A DNA stretch of 64,000 nt from Muraenolepis orangiensis (taxonomy: Eukaryota; Chordata; Actinopteri; Gadiformes; Muraenolepididae), in assembly GCA_027704905.1 (NCBI GenBank), contig CM051018.1, forward strand, positions 19,283,866 through 19,347,865, written 5' to 3'. The position numbers were made by a program, and so were the translations under genes. Below, piece after piece: positions 1 through 14,475 of the stretch. Under the pieces are notes generated by a model. The model saw nothing but the letters and a program-made list of their open reading frames with translations. It was not told where the DNA came from and ran no database searches. The stretch's first letter is position 1, and every line of letters starts with the position of its first letter.

Positions 1-155
1 TATGCAAACTATGCTAATGTCGTGGTTGGTCTAGTGGTCCAAACAGTTAATCACCGAGACAAATTAAGTGTGTTTATATAATTTTGTAATGAAGCGTAAC
101 ACTTTGTCGCAGTGTGTGTCTGGTGTGTGTGTGACTATTTGTGTGTGTGTGTGAC

Positions 156-285
<130 letters not shown>

Positions 286-1141
286 TTCCCTCCCGTCTCC
301 CATTTCACACATACAAGACCTTTTATAAAAAGCTTAAATACAGACCATGGCCTCTTTCTCAGAGTGTCCCCTGTGACTTCCGCTCACTGAAACTGTGTGC
401 CGTATTGGCAACACAATAAACATCCCATTTCACAAGTTGACAAGAGAAGCTCGCTCACTTCCTCTTTTTGTTCTGAGCGGAAAAAACTGAGGAAAGAGAG
501 AGAGAGAGAGAGAGAGACCGAGAGAGAGCGGGGGAGAGAAAGACAGAGACAGAGAGAGATGAGGGCCAGTCAGAGGCAGCCACACCACGAGTCAGCGTGA
601 CATCACGCCACAGACCCAGTTCGCAGTGAAGTGTGGCCCTCCTCGCACACCGCGCTGCGGTGAGTTGCTTCTCGCCTTGCATAGGTTGAGAGGTAACACA
701 AATAATGATGGGAGTTTCTCACACAAAAAAAAAAAAAAGGGAGAAAAAAATAAAATAAAATCACAAAATGCTAAAACATGCATTGATGGGCTATAGGGAG
801 AGGGTATAGCAATAGCTTCCTTTTGTAAGAAGCGAGAATAACCTCACACATTCCTAACTTGGGAGTATGACCAACCGTGCAACAGAGCTTGGCAGTGGTA
901 GGTTTTTACACTAGATCCATATCTCGCTCGGTTTGTGACGTGGACTACGCTTTGTGACTGTGGACACGACCATAATACTACCCTCTGGGGTCGGACCAGT
1001 GTATGCACAAACACCAACAATAAATTAATGTAAAAAAAATTAAAAAAAAGACAAGTTAAGGTTGTGGATTAATTATTGCATCTCTCGCGAAAGACTCTTG
1101 GATGAAGAACGTCTTCCCCCGATGGTAGCTTGTTTCTTCTT

Positions 1142-1340
<199 letters not shown>

Positions 1341-1919
1341 CCAGGAGGTTCGGTTTTGTCTCGTTACAAACATGTACTCATTCGCTTCAAAAATATGTCC
1401 ACTTCCAAGCGGATAGAGGATACACATTCAAGGAGGAAGCATGCAACGCTTTGAGTGAGGAACCCTTCAGCCTTCCCCTTCCCCCCGTTGGGTTTTCTCA
1501 TTTTCCCCCCCGGAGAAAAAGTCTTATCCAACTGAAGCAGGCGGGTCATTTTGAATGGGTACCGTGATGTTTTCTCCATGTAGCCCAAAGACACCAACCT
1601 AGAACATCTCCCCCAACCCAAGAGTTACAAGAGTCTCTGTATGGCTTTGTTCTCCTTTGTGAACGATACTATTGCCATTTTGTTTTGTATTTTTTTCGCG
1701 GGAGGACAGGGCCATCTCAAACAAGAGGACAACGAGGACAAAAAAAAAAAGGCTCAAAACGGTCGATCAGAGAAGGAGAAGGAGGCACACCGGAGCAGAT
1801 GATCAAGGGTCAGAGGTTAGGGTTCACAGCAGGGTCAGGAGTCTGATAAGGAAGGGAAAAAACTAAAAACTAAAAAAAACTCAAATGAAGAGGGGAAAAA
1901 GACCCCCCACCCCCTTTTT

Positions 1920-4900
1920 TCATTTCCGGCTGTGCCTTTTGCTCTTGACACGCTTGGAGGCCTCTGTGCAGCTGCGAATGCCGGCCAGGTGGAGCAGAGA
2001 CCCGGCCGCCTCCTTCAGCTCCTCGTCCAGCTCCAGCTTCACCTCCAGCCGCGCCCGCTTCGCTGCCGGCCGCTTGGCGGTAGCGGAGGAGGAGTTGGAG
2101 ACCGAGGAAGTGGAGGAGGAGGAGGAGGAGGAAGGGGAGGAGGCGGAGGAGGCGGAGGAGGAGGGACTGCGGCGGGGGGCAGGGGCCGCGGGGTGGCAGC
2201 GTCGGCCCCCCCGCTCGTCCCAGAGGTCCGAGTCCTCGTCGCTGTGGAAGCCCTCGCTGCCGGCCCGGCGACGGCGGCTCTGGCCCCGCTCGCAGGCCCC
2301 CTCGTCCAGGGAGGACAGGGAGGAGGACGAGGAGCGGGAGGAGCAGCGCTGCAGGCCAGCGCTGCTGCTGCTGCTGTAGTTGTGGTCCTGCTTGGGGTCA
2401 CTGCTCACCAGGACGGAGTGCGGCTGCGAGAGGTCCAGCGGGGTGTCCGAGTCGCCTGCAACACAAGAGACAATGGGGGGGGGGAGACGGTGAGAGGAGA
2501 TCCGCCTTAACATATCTTCAGCACCTAGTGGACACCTCACATAGTGTTATATAATGTTGCCTTGGTTATATAATGTTATATAATGATGTGTAGATAATGA
2601 TGTGAAAACAGCTGCACAAAGACAGTGTACCTGTTAACTGTTAAATAATACTAATGATTTGGCCATGTTGTCTTACGTGCTTCACATATTACTTATAAGA
2701 ATAACTTATAAGAAGCCATAAAACCAAAGGCTTTCCAAAATACCACCTATAGTAAGTAGCATTTATAATAAATGAGAAATGTATTATGTATAAGTGTCTC
2801 CGACCAAAAAGTAAAGAAAAACGAACAACCATTTGTTGTGGGCGTGTCTGTAAGGGCCCCTCTCTATCATGTATCATGTATTGTTCAGCAAAACCAGACG
2901 ATTGCAGTTGGCGATCCGTGCAAAGAGTAGCAACATAAAGCACACAAATATGCGGCAAAAATAATGGTCGACGGATGGGTTTACAAACGGTCATGGAGAC
3001 GCATGGTGTGAAAAGTTATTTTTTATAAGTGTGGATTGGGGGTGTGTGCCAGGTAACCAGCGGTGCCGGGAGTGGTCCTTACATGGGTCGTGGTGATGGT
3101 GCCCGGGGGCTGAGTTTAAGAGCATCATGGCAGTGGCAGCATCAATGTCAGACTCTGGAAGAGGAGAGAACACGCAGTGCGATTGTCAGTCCTGTGGTGT
3201 GGTGTGGTCTGGAAGGCAGGCAGGCGGCTGGAGGGCCACTAGGGGCGGGTGCCTTGGAGGCACGGGCAGGAGAAATGGCCGGCAGGTTTCCTATCCTAAT
3301 TAGCTTCTTAGGGCCCAGAAACCCAGAGACACCCGGCTAATCGTAAGTACATTATCTGGAGGGGAAACGGATAAGGACCATCTCCTGTCGGTGCCGAAAG
3401 CACACATTGGGCACGTCTCTTTTCTTTTTATAAATGAAGTCTGTGCCCTTCATATTTACAGTTGCAGCTGATCTTTTCAGATCAAAAGAAGTGCAAGTCA
3501 CTTCTGGGACTTTAAATTATTAATGACTGCACGGGGGCTGAGTGCCTTGACACTCAACACCAGCAGAACCTCTGTCGCCAAGGTTACCAAAACCTAAGAC
3601 TGAGTGAGAGGCAGAGAGAGAGATACAGAGAGAGGCAGGGAGAAAGAGACAGAGAATGAAAGAAAGAGGCAGAGGGAGAGACACACACGAAGAAGAGAGA
3701 GAAGAAGAGAGGATGCTCAGACCAAGATGACTTGAACACCACCAACAAAATAAAATCGACATGCCACAAATGTGCTGAGGATGAAAGCAAAATGGCTGGC
3801 CTGGGGCGGCTGGAATGTAGATATGAGACATGAAACGGCTTTAATATGGCACAACGTAAAGCTCCTATCAGTGACATCCTGTGCAGATTTACTTCTGAAA
3901 CCCCCTGGAAAAAGTCCCGGTAGGATTTGCCCTACTAGAAAGATAATCTGTACCTTTAAATGAGCAGCCCTGCAGGAAGAGATGTCTAGGCGGCGAGGAG
4001 GCACTGTAAAAATCAGACACACACACACACACACCATCAATACAAGTGAAGAACCTAGCAAATTACTTAATTAAACTTGCACCCTGGTGAGATCGGCTGT
4101 TAAAAACAGGTCTGTCCCGTCTGTAGGATGGCGTATTGAATGTTGTGATTTGTTGTGCAGAGTGGAATGGAGGGACCGCGTGGCGGGAGGGAGGGGGAGG
4201 GCTGTTTACCTGGGTGGGGAGGCGGGGGGTGTGCAGAAGGCATCGGCGGTGGGGAAGTGCTGCTTTCTAAGGGCTTGGATCAGGTTGGGCCGATACTCGG
4301 GGTCAACGCACCACAGAGAACCCTTCCCGTTGGCCTGTCAACAAGGAGGCAAACACACAAAGTACAAAGGTCAAGTTTACTGCAAACCTCTTGGGGAAAA
4401 GCAGACAGTAAGTAAGTCTTTCGAGAGATGGTTTATGCAATTGATTTTCCACAATCCTTTCTTTCTTTTGTCTTGTCAATATCACTGCTATGGAATGACC
4501 TGACTGAATGTTTTCATTGCGGCTAAAGAGCCTACGCAAATAGACTCTTCCCTTTACCACCACGTCTAAAGACACATTTGAATAGAGCGTGTGGAGTGTT
4601 ATTGTTGCCAACGTCAGAGGACTTAATTGGCATGACACACCGAGTAATCTTCTAAAAACCTATGTGGCATGTGGCGTTCAGGGCAGGCAAAAAGAGTGCA
4701 GGAAAAAGGTACTGAGCATAAGCAGTGTGTCGCTTACTACCCATTCCTGGCGGGTTTTTATTTTATTTCAAGAAAATAGGTTTCACAGCACCGCAGATAA
4801 GCAACATGTCTGTCTGCCAGACAGTGCGGGGGAACAGGAAGGAACAGCGACAAAAACACCACAACATTGGCCCAGTCTTCCACCCTCTACTCCAACCAGG

Positions 4901-5990
4901 CAGGTCTCTCTCTGGGCCCCTTCACAGCAAATCCTAGTGTTCGTCGTAGGCCTGGTTTAGAAAGCGTCTCCACGGTTACAGACGCGGTCAAGAAAGGAGG
5001 AAACGACGACAGGACACGCTATGGGGAAACATCCAGCGTGACGGCGCATGAAGCCGTGGGCCCCCACTGCTGCCACTGCTGCTGTCACAGCACTGTGATC
5101 TTACTATGTCTGGAATGGTGGAGGGCTGAGGTAGGGGTGTAACCTTGACTCAGATTACCAGCCGGCTCTGCTGCAGGAAGCAGTGAAACGTGGCCATGGC
5201 AACGGAAACCATAGTGGGCTCCGTGTGAAAAAAGAAAAGAAAAGAAAAAACCAAAGCAGGCCTCTGGTAAGCGGGCGGAAGTGCTCACGCGGGGGCACCT
5301 GGGCTCCAGGCGGCCCCGGTGACGACAGCCATGTGGTGCCGAGTTGCGGCCAAAACCCCCCCCCTCACCTTACCTTCCTCCTACCCGTTCTCACGTCAAA
5401 ACCAGATTTAAATCTGAATACCTTTATGCCTTCACACAAGCACAACGACATCGCCTAGCGATCCTCAACACACTCCACTACAAACCATTGAAATTGAAAA
5501 AATATAAATAAAAAAGGCAAAAAACAAAAACGAAACTTAACGAAATGAAGGGGTCAGAATAATTGCCTGTTCAATTCTAATAATAATTTGGCCACACCGT
5601 CTTGCGGAATACTTATTACTAATAATAAGCCATACAACCGAGGACTTCCCTTAATACTACATATAGCAAGTAGCATTTAAAAACAAAATGCATTAAGAGA
5701 GAAATACTAACACAACATTTGTGGTGGCTTGTGGTCTAAAATAGCCATACAATTGTTATGTATCTGAATTATTATCCGACGCACCGTGCACCACAGGCCC
5801 TCCCAAGGCAGACGCCAATAAAAAGGCTGTTTCAAAGCGGTGGGGGCATTTGGAGGGTAAACGCTCGGCGAGACCAAAATAGAACGTTGAGAAATATGAC
5901 TGTGTTTATTCTCTGTAGGTGGCCTCCTTTTCAGCAATCCAGCATTTGAAAACAGACTTGTCTAGCGGAGACAAGAGAGAGTGGGAGAGT

Positions 5991-6028
<38 letters not shown>

Positions 6029-7365
6029 GGCAGGTAAAACGCTTTGACAATGAAGGTCACAGGGACGTGGAATACGAGTGACAAAATGTCAACAGTCATG
6101 ATTCCACCCCCCCCCCTCCCTCCTCCCTCCCAGACTTCCTTTTGTTTACATGGAGGCTTGTAACGTACACAGAACCATTTTCGGGACACGCCCTGCCGTT
6201 TGCCCAAGGAGGTCTGTGTTCGTGCGACAAGCAGACTTCTGCTTTACTTTACATCTTAGAAAATATTAAATTAAATAAAAAATTTTTTTTAAACAGGAAC
6301 TGGAGCCGACTGTGGGGGGGGGGGGGGGGGGACATACACACAAATCAAAAAAATATAAAGATTCCCCTGGTTAGCCACATTTGCAGATGCTGGTGGCAAC
6401 GGGCTGTTATTTGTAAAAGCTCCCACACAAAACGTCCGGTCTCTTTGTGCTGCGCTTTGCTGTTTTTCCTGTGAAGGAGGATCTGTGACCTTGACTGGAT
6501 TCCACCCTTATCACAAGCCCAGTCAGAGGTCCCTGCGGCCACTGTCACCTGATACACACACTGCAGCGCTGCTGCTGCTGCGTCGCACCGCGCGCCTCCA
6601 ACAACACAAAGATAGCAGCTCAGGCACGTAGCCCGGCTGGTAGAGGACCGGACCACCCCCAGGCCAAAACCCCTCACAACCCCCGACAGGCGTGTGTGTT
6701 ATGAAACCCGCCGAGCAAGTCCACTCATTTGTCAAGACCGTGAAACCTTAATGCGGCAGCTCTGCGCGCGTGCGTGTCATGCAATGGTGTCGCCGACCTA
6801 CCTTTCCCAAACTCCGTTCGACCTTTCGGAAGCATTTGTTCAAGGAGAGGTTGTGGCGGACAGAGTTCTTCCATCCCGTGGGGGCGTTAGAGAAGTAAGG
6901 GAAGTGTTCCAGAATCCAGCCATAGATCTCTTTGACCGGCAGGGACTTGGTGGGGGACTGCTCAATGGCCATGTAGATGAGGAGCGAGAAGGAGAAAGGG
7001 GGCTTTGACTTGATCGAGTCCCTTTCTCTGCCTTTGCCGTGCGCCGACGAGTGAGAGGAGGAGGAAGGGCCCTGGCTGGCGCCGTGGTCGCCCTCGATGT
7101 CCAAGAGAGGACTGCCGCTGGGCAGTGCTTCGGGGCCCCCCAGGGCGAAGTTCTGGAGCAGGTTCTCGTGGAGCCAGTTGAGGTTGGTCAGCTCCTCGTC
7201 CTCGGAGCCCCCCGTGCAGTCCACGCTGGTGGCCAGGGGGCTGGAGGCGCACTCCGCCTCGGGCAGCGTCCCCGCGCCACAGGCCCCCCGGAGCCCCGTC
7301 CGCTCCTCCTGCATGCCCGGGACCTCCGCTTTCTTATCTGGCGACATCCCGATAATTGGACCCAT
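1920..7365 (-). CDS. foxn2: Forkhead box protein N2, five coding exons
   Basis: Nuclear forkhead (winged-helix) transcription factor. Coding exons in transcript order: 6802-7365, 4210-4334, 3954-4003, 3083-3154 and 1920-2455. All junctions are AG/GT and phases agree, giving 1347 nt and 448 residues (human FOXN2 is 431). The start, MGPIIGMSPDKK, matches the FOXN2 N-terminus and lies 14 bases inside an exon with acceptor TTTCCAG. The forkhead domain spans about residues 119-211 over the first two coding exons, with PPFSFSLLIYMAIE, WKNSVRHNLSLNKCF (recognition helix) and GKGSLWCVDPEY. A 50-nt exon leads into the family motif ESDIDAATAMMLLN. The last exon carries a serine-rich tract and the conserved EELKEAAGSLLHLAGIRSC motif before the stop at 1920-1922. 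FOXN3 is the nearest alternative; the N-terminus, KVERSLGK and the neighbours fbxo11 and msh6 favour FOXN2. The exon structure was read by eye, without transcripts. Confidence 0.95.
2456..3082. other. foxn2 last coding intron, with a dispersed repeat copy
   Basis: Bounded by donor GTAAGG (minus strand) at 3082 and acceptor TGCAG at 2456-2460. It contains a copy, about 2640-2830, of a repeat also present at 5560-5740 (shared blocks ATTTGGCCA, GCCATA, AAGTAGCATTTA). Otherwise nothing recognised. Confidence 0.7.
2640..2830 (+). repeat. Dispersed repeat, copy 1 of 2
   Basis: Shares ordered blocks with 5560-5740: ATTTGGCCA, GTCTT, a series of 'CTTAT(A/T)A' words, GCCATA, CTTTCC/CTTCCC, TATAGYAAGTAGCATTT, and further on CATTTGT. 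The family is not identified. Confidence 0.6.
4335..6801. other. foxn2 intron between the forkhead exons
   Basis: Splits the forkhead domain after ...ERSLGK. It contains the second copy of the dispersed repeat (5560-5740), a (GA)n run near 5996-6026, a G run of about 18 at 6315-6332, and nothing else recognised. Confidence 0.7.
5560..5740 (+). repeat. Dispersed repeat, copy 2 of 2
   Basis: Same ordered blocks as 2640-2830, diverged by substitutions and small gaps. Its ends could not be fixed by eye. Confidence 0.6.
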
Positions 7366-8531
7366 TAACCCAGGCAGTCCTGGAAATCACATGAAACAAA
7401 AACAAGACAACGGGCGGTTAGTAGTCATAGTAAACAATAGTATTCATAGTAATAATCCAGCCCCAAACGGTCCCTGTCTCCGTGCTCTGTGTCTACTGAC
7501 CCCTCTCCTGCACCACTTAAAGAGGATGGAGAGGCTCTCGAACATCCTCCTCCAGACTCCAGCCAAGGAGCTTGGAGCAGATCCCCCCCCCCCCCCTCAA
7601 GAGACTGAACCAATTGAGGGATGAATCTCGGCGCCCACCCTTCGGTTTAAGCCAACCGGTTGTTAAGTGTAAATGAGCATTAAACTGTTTGTGAAAAAAA
7701 AATGATGAAAAAAAACAGCCACCACCACCACAGCAATGAATTGAGTGGAGGGCCTGTGTCTCACTAAGTGGATGGCTTTTAAAGGGCCGGGGCTCCACCT
7801 GCTTGGTAGCACGGGGGAGGTTAAGCTCTAGACCTGGGTGTCCTAAATCACTCACAAGGCCCGAGGAAACTCAAGGCTGCCTGTGAGCCTGAATAATCAG
7901 TCGCAGGGACACCCGGCAAGAACCTCTTAAAATTAATCAATGGGGCCGAGGTACTTTTGTGGGACTGCATTAAATCCTGTGCTCAACCCAAGACCGATTT
8001 AAAGGAGGATAACAATAACAAGAAGATGCAGTACAATGGGAACAAGACAGAGTCATGGACCTCTAATCACTCGGCCCTTATGGGGATCACACACATACAG
8101 TATGAGGAGGGGGGGGGGGGTAATCGTTTGTCTTAGAAGGCTGCCCATTCAAAACCTTGTTAGGGAAACTCACAGATTGTACAGATTCTTACATTAAAAA
8201 CAGGAAATGGTAACAGTGGATTGTTGCAGTGAGTGAGTGCCTTGTACTTCCTTTTGAACCCAGGCTTATGTGAAATATTGGGCAATGAAGTGATTTTGAT
8301 TATGGGTTCTCACAGCAGATTGATTTATGATTGACTAATGAAACCTTTTGGCAGAAATGACCCTCATTATAATCAATTGTGTCACAACCTTATTAAAAGG
8401 CGGCCCGCTGATGTTAACCACAGTGATTGAAAGCACCGAGCACTTAATGAAATTAGGAAACAATGTTGAATTTGAATAGCACTGCAAGGAAGCGTTTACC
8501 AGCTTTTACCACAAATGTACACATAAGTAAT

Positions 8532-8679
<148 letters not shown>

Positions 8680-11022
8680 CTGATGCTCATGTTGAAAAGA
8701 AAATAGTCTCCCATTAACTTTTTGCTAAATGACCTGAAGAAAGATTAGACTTCAGCTAAAAGTCACAGTGGAACCGAATGGATCGTAATACATATAATAG
8801 TAGTACAGCAAGGAAGTAGTAGGCAACAAAGTACCTGGTAGTGTTTAAGTTTCAACCTGAATGATGTTAATATGAGAGCTTTGTGAAAGGTGGGACGCTC
8901 CCTAAAACAGCTCATGGACTCAAACGTTTGCAAACACAGAGGGAGTGTGTGTATTTAAGAGATTAGTGTCAATAATAGCCATTGTCAAAAACGGTATGGT
9001 TAAATGCATCATGCATCACATTTCAATGTATGCCATGTTTGGTTGGGAATATGGCTTTGATTACTCACCGTTTGCTGTATTACTAACTTAAGAGTTAGAA
9101 TTGGCAACAATGCAAGAAAACAATCTTGCCATGGAAATTTCAACAGCTAAATTGTCTCCAATATATGTCGGAATACTGAATACTGAAAAAATAAAGACCA
9201 TTAAAATGTAAATAATTATGAAGAAAGATGACTTAATGAAAAACATCTGATATATTGGGATATTTCCCTATTGACATGGCCTATCAAAAATGTTTTTATA
9301 TGAATATAAAATGTTGTGCATTTCCTCCAATGATAACATGGAACATAACGCAAACTTATGCATAAATATTGAATAAATCAACTTCAAATGTAACCAGATA
9401 ATATAAAAGTTCCACCCTCACCCCGTGCAAACAAACACATTTTTGTTTCACTGGCATTGGTTCGTATTTATGGTTAATTTATTTAGCAAAAAAAAAAACA
9501 TAATACAAAACGGACCACAGGGTATTCGGGGTTACATTTTCCCTAGAGGCTAAACGTGGTTCCAACGAGTCTCGTTGCATTTTCCGAGCGCACACCACGC
9601 AGCCTCCGTGCTCTTACCCGCGACTCAATGGGGCCGAGAGCACAAAGAGATTTGCTCCTCGGCTCGGCTCAAAACAAGCTTTAATCTATGCCCTCGATGT
9701 CACCATGACAACCACGCCATCCCGTCAATTAAGGGCAGATATCCACCCAACAGGAGAGAGTCAATGTGAAAATTAGTAATCCATCCTGGGCTGGCCCTCA
9801 CACGCCAAGCCGCCCTGTAGCGAAATGCTCCCGCGGCAACACGGTGCGGCGGCCGCAGCAGATGCCGCAGTCTGGGGAGGTCTGGGAGGCTGGGGATCAG
9901 GGCTGGGATGTGTTTGGATGGATGGGGCTGGGACACAGGCTAGGGGCTAGGGGCTAGGGGATAGGGGGGGGGGGGGGGGGTTGTCTTTTCACCACAGCTT
10001 AGACAACAATTGGGTCAAATTCTGGATGCAGAACGCAGTGCTGTTGTGTGTCCGTATACTGTGTGCATAATGGAGCAAAATGGAAGGCGTACTACTAATG
10101 GAGTACTACACTTAGAATTGACCGCTGTTGTGTTGTGTGTGTGTGTATATATATCAACTATGATGACACATCCGCACCTAACGTGTAGCTCCTGGTTTGT
10201 TGTTGTGACACATGTGCTCAAAGTCCAGATTCAACTGGATGTGCGGTCAATGTTGCCTGCACAATAGATAGGAAGCACAAATGAAAAGAATGCATACGCT
10301 AATGGGACCACAACGTAAGACACAAGACATAAAAGGTTGCTGCAAAACAGGTCAAATTAAGCTGCACGACATTTTCAGACCAAGATGAATCACAGTCCTA
10401 GAGCAATCAGAGAGGGGTCACAGGCAGCGGGTGAACGGCCCACTGCCCGGCTCGGTTAATGTTAAGACTCCTCTCAGCCTTCATAACATACAGTAAGTAG
10501 AAATCTGCTCATATGACTCTGGGCCCAGTTACATCTACAGTTACAAAGACACACGCAGACCATACAAGTCTTTTACAGTCAAGACCCAATCTTGTTAAAG
10601 ATGAAGTAGACATGGTGATATGACACAACTCCAAACCAAAAGTAAAGAACGGGACTCGGGGAAGGGACTTAACTTAAAATGTAACTCTCTATAGGAAGAA
10701 GCTTTAATCGGGAGGAGTTGTATTGACGAGGCTATCGTTTTAGTTATCAGTCCGCTGCTAGCCACAAGTACAATCCCTTAATGGCAAGGGCATATAAGCT
10801 GCCTTATGCGGGAGATGATGAAGAAACTGACCGTGACATCGCTAGTGGAAACATTGCCATATTTAAAATTAGACCTCCAATATCATCAGCACTACAATGA
10901 TAGAGTCTATTGGTGCACACTTGGCCTTGTTGCTTATGGTCAACAGGTCCTGTGAAATCTTCTAAAGCAAGAGTGCAGTCCGGTTTCACGTCCGAGTATT
11001 TGTGTAATAGTCATCTTATTGG

Positions 11023-11029
11023 ACACACA

Positions 11030-11068
<39 letters not shown>

Positions 11069-11199
11069 ACACACACACACACCACACACACCACACACCC
11101 ACACACACACCCACACCACACACACACCACACCACACACACACACACCTCACCACACACACACACACACACTCACACACACACCCACACACACACCCAC
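11023..11199. repeat. CA-rich compound array
   Basis: CA units with repeated CCA and CCCA interruptions, giving an irregular CACAC/CCACAC pattern. Confidence 0.95.
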
Positions 11200-11231
11200 T
11201 TTAGGAGCAGTTGGCAGCTAGTTTATATACA

Positions 11232-11370
11232 GCGCCCGGGGAGCAGTGTAGGGGTCTGGTGCCTTGCTCAAGGGCACCTCGGCGGTGCCCAGGTGTTTCG
11301 GGGACTTGAACCGGCAACCTTCCGGGTTCCCAAGCCAAGTCTCAACAGACTGACGCTTACTGCCGCCATA
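11232..11370 (-). mobile_element. tRNA-derived SINE fragment
   Basis: On the minus strand a tRNA-like head carries the B-box word GGTTCAAGTCC after CCGGAAGGTTGCC. It is followed by CTTGAGCAAGGCACC and CTGCTCCCCGGGCGC, the body common in many teleost SINEs. Identified from memory of the family pattern; the exact ends are uncertain. Confidence 0.65.
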
Positions 11371-14300
11371 ATCGACAGACATACAACATTATTAACGTAT
11401 AACTTTTCAGTCCCTTTCAATGGCTGGTCAGCCATACCACGTTTGTTGTGGTTTGTTGTTGTCAGGTTGTTTGCATCGTCCCTGGGAACATTTTCGAAGC
11501 GAAAGAAACAGCCCATTCACACATCACCTGCAAATCAGAGTTTAGCTGAACAAGTCTTTGGATTAACATCTTAAAGTCAGATTTGTGAGACAAGATTGGT
11601 ACAGATTCCACACACATCATGATAAAAAATTTTAACTGCTAAAAATGTTTCCCACTAACCGTGAGTCCTAATTTTGTTATCTCACTGTAAATGTGGGGAC
11701 ATGGTTGTTGGACATGTTTACCAAGCCGTAACCATTGGTTTTGGTCACATGTGCAAACGTCACTGAGGACGTGTCTTCATCTGGCCCTCACCCAACACTA
11801 ACCACTGAGTTACCTCAAGGCACCAGAGCAGTGGACCCACCCTCAGCATACAGCAGACATCCCTGAGCTGTAGTCTGGGACCATAGGATTCCTGAGGGCA
11901 CTTATCCGAGTGGCTTCCCCAACACTCATTTAAATATCAAACGTAGGCGTGCTAGAAAAGGAGGGGGGGGAGACGACTGATGAAACAAGAGAGCCTAGTA
12001 TTCGTCCAAACACTGCGAGGGGTTTTTCACCCAGATTACCGATGCTCAATTACTGCTGCTGTTGTGCTATCAATGCCCTTATCAAAAGGCATCAAAGCGC
12101 TCTGCGGCTGGGGGATGCCGTGGATAATGGGGCACCAGTGTGTAAAGATCGGAGGGGGAGTCGGAGCTAATGAGTCGGATTGGCCTGTTGACTGTAGCCC
12201 ATCCATGAAAATACACCCCAGGCCTCACTGCTGCTGACCCCAACGGCTAATCTGCAAGTTAAAATAGCTCCGCACATTGCCACCGCAATCATATTCATGT
12301 GCAAACAGGCAGGCTCAGAACAGCAGGTGCCGAGGCACATTTCCCTGGCTTTTCAAAGTGCTCTTTTATCTGGTTAAGCACTTAGCCTATTAAAAGAAAT
12401 AGGTGTACAAAGACACAAGGAGGTGCTCTTTAGGTTCCGTTCAAGCCTCCGTGTCAAATATACACAGCGATGCGAGGAAACCAGTTGATAGAGGCCTTAA
12501 AGCAACTAGTCGTGGTTGAAATTATGTTTTTTTTCTCTTAGGCAAAGCAAGAGGCAGCATACCGGGGTACCAACCTAAGCATCTGTGCTCAGTTGCCACG
12601 GCAGCCAATGCTGCAAGAGAAGCAATGGCTCACATGTCTGTGCATGAAGAGAGAGCTTAATGTGGGGAGATCAATACTGGTGAAAAAGTGCTGAGGTCAG
12701 CAGTCTGCTTCGCATTCTCGGCAAAAAACGCTTTGACAAAAAGCGCAGGGAGCGGCCAGTACTGACCCGCATGCCACGACACCGATCACCTAATGTTACT
12801 CAAGCACAACCCCCCCCCCTCCCCCCTCCACCCCCACCCCTCAGGCCATTATCTCTCCTTAATACTTAACACAATACAGCCACAATAGCCGCTGTTTCTC
12901 AAGTCTTTTTTCACAACTGAGCCTACCTTTATACCAACAATAATAAATAATAAGACGGAACCCAAACCAAGTGCGCTGCCAAACACACCTCGTGCCATGA
13001 ACCCTTTCCCTGCCAAAAAAGGGTGGTTTGTAATGAGGCAGGTGAGCTGGTGACACACCCTGTTTACGAGGGCCAAACCAGTTGACAAAAACCAGTTACA
13101 CTTCTGTACAAGATAAACAAAGGCGTGCCACAAACCCCTATGGCAAGGGCTGCTATTTGGAAAGACAAGCTGATATTAAGGCCGGCTGCCTAAAGTCAAT
13201 GCAAAGCATTTGTTTGCTTTGAATGTCGCCGAGAAGGAAAGGAGTATACGGGAATAGAAAATGGGGGGGGGGGGGGGGGGGGTAGGAAATGCAAAAGCAT
13301 GTCACCCAACTAGGAAGACACTTCTGCCTCTTATCCGATCATCGGAGACAAGATTGCAACACAATAGTAGTGCACGCCTGTAACTAACTTTAACAGGTTG
13401 CAACCCCAGCAGTAGAACACACCAACAACATTACAATGTATTGTGTCTCTACTACACCCGACCGGACAAAAAATGATATCAAACCAAAGAAGCAAGCTAA
13501 ATGAGGATCATTCGCAAACACTAAATACATTACAATTGGTCCAGGGCATGTGTAGCATTACAAAAGGGCCAGTTGTTGTTGTTGTTGTTTTTGCCCTGGT
13601 AATGTTTCAGTAGTGCTCAGTATTCCCGTCACAGTATCAAACAAAAGGAGCAGGAGGGGAAGGAAACACCGCCGGTCGGTGGTCGAGGAAGTTCATTTAG
13701 AGAAAAGTAATTCAGATAGAGACTTCAGAGACAGTCCATCCAGCTCTACACTGATACCGCAGAGACTTACTGTGTGAGAAACTATAGGTCTGTATGCACC
13801 CGTAGTGGGGAAAATGTTATTGATGGGGTTTTAACGTTAAGACTTCTTCCTCAAAGTAACCCCGTTTAACTAGGCTTCCGTAGATCTCGGTATTTGGTTG
13901 CCGTGACATGCAGGATTTCTACTTGTATCACGTACAAGCCGGCTTGCCCACACACACACACACACACACACAGTGAAGGCCTTCCAAAGTACAAGTCAAG
14001 CCTCAGCCAACCCTGAAACCTTATCTCTTTGGGTCATGTGGTCAGAGTGCAGTGTGCAAACACTCTCTACCACTCAAGTGGGCAATGCAGTGTTTTTTCA
14101 CTCCTGCATTCTGACTTGCATGTCACCGGGTACGGTAGAATGTGACCCATAGTAATTTACCGTCTGCAGCACACGGACAAGCAAGAAGAAAATACAGGAA
14201 AAGGTTGAGTGCTAAAACATTCATGAAACGAGTGAATCTACAACATAACAATTAGCATGCGAGTGTCAACGGAGGAAATATGTAACGCTCAATACTGTGA

Positions 14301-14432
14301 AATTACACTGAGGCACACGGGGAAAAGTCCACACTCCTCGATTTCTATTCTTTGGATTCAAGACCTTTTTTTAAATGTTTTGAAGCCATCACAAAACACA
14401 ATATCATCTCAATGAGGCAAAATATATATATA

Positions 14433-14475
14433 TACATACATACATACATACATACATACATACATGCATACATAC
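14433..14475. repeat. (CATA)n microsatellite
   Basis: About eight CATA units preceded by a TA run. Confidence 0.9.

Noticed and set aside
1932..2510. 192-codon Gly-rich frame on the plus strand
   Set aside because: Antisense to the Ser-rich last exon of foxn2.
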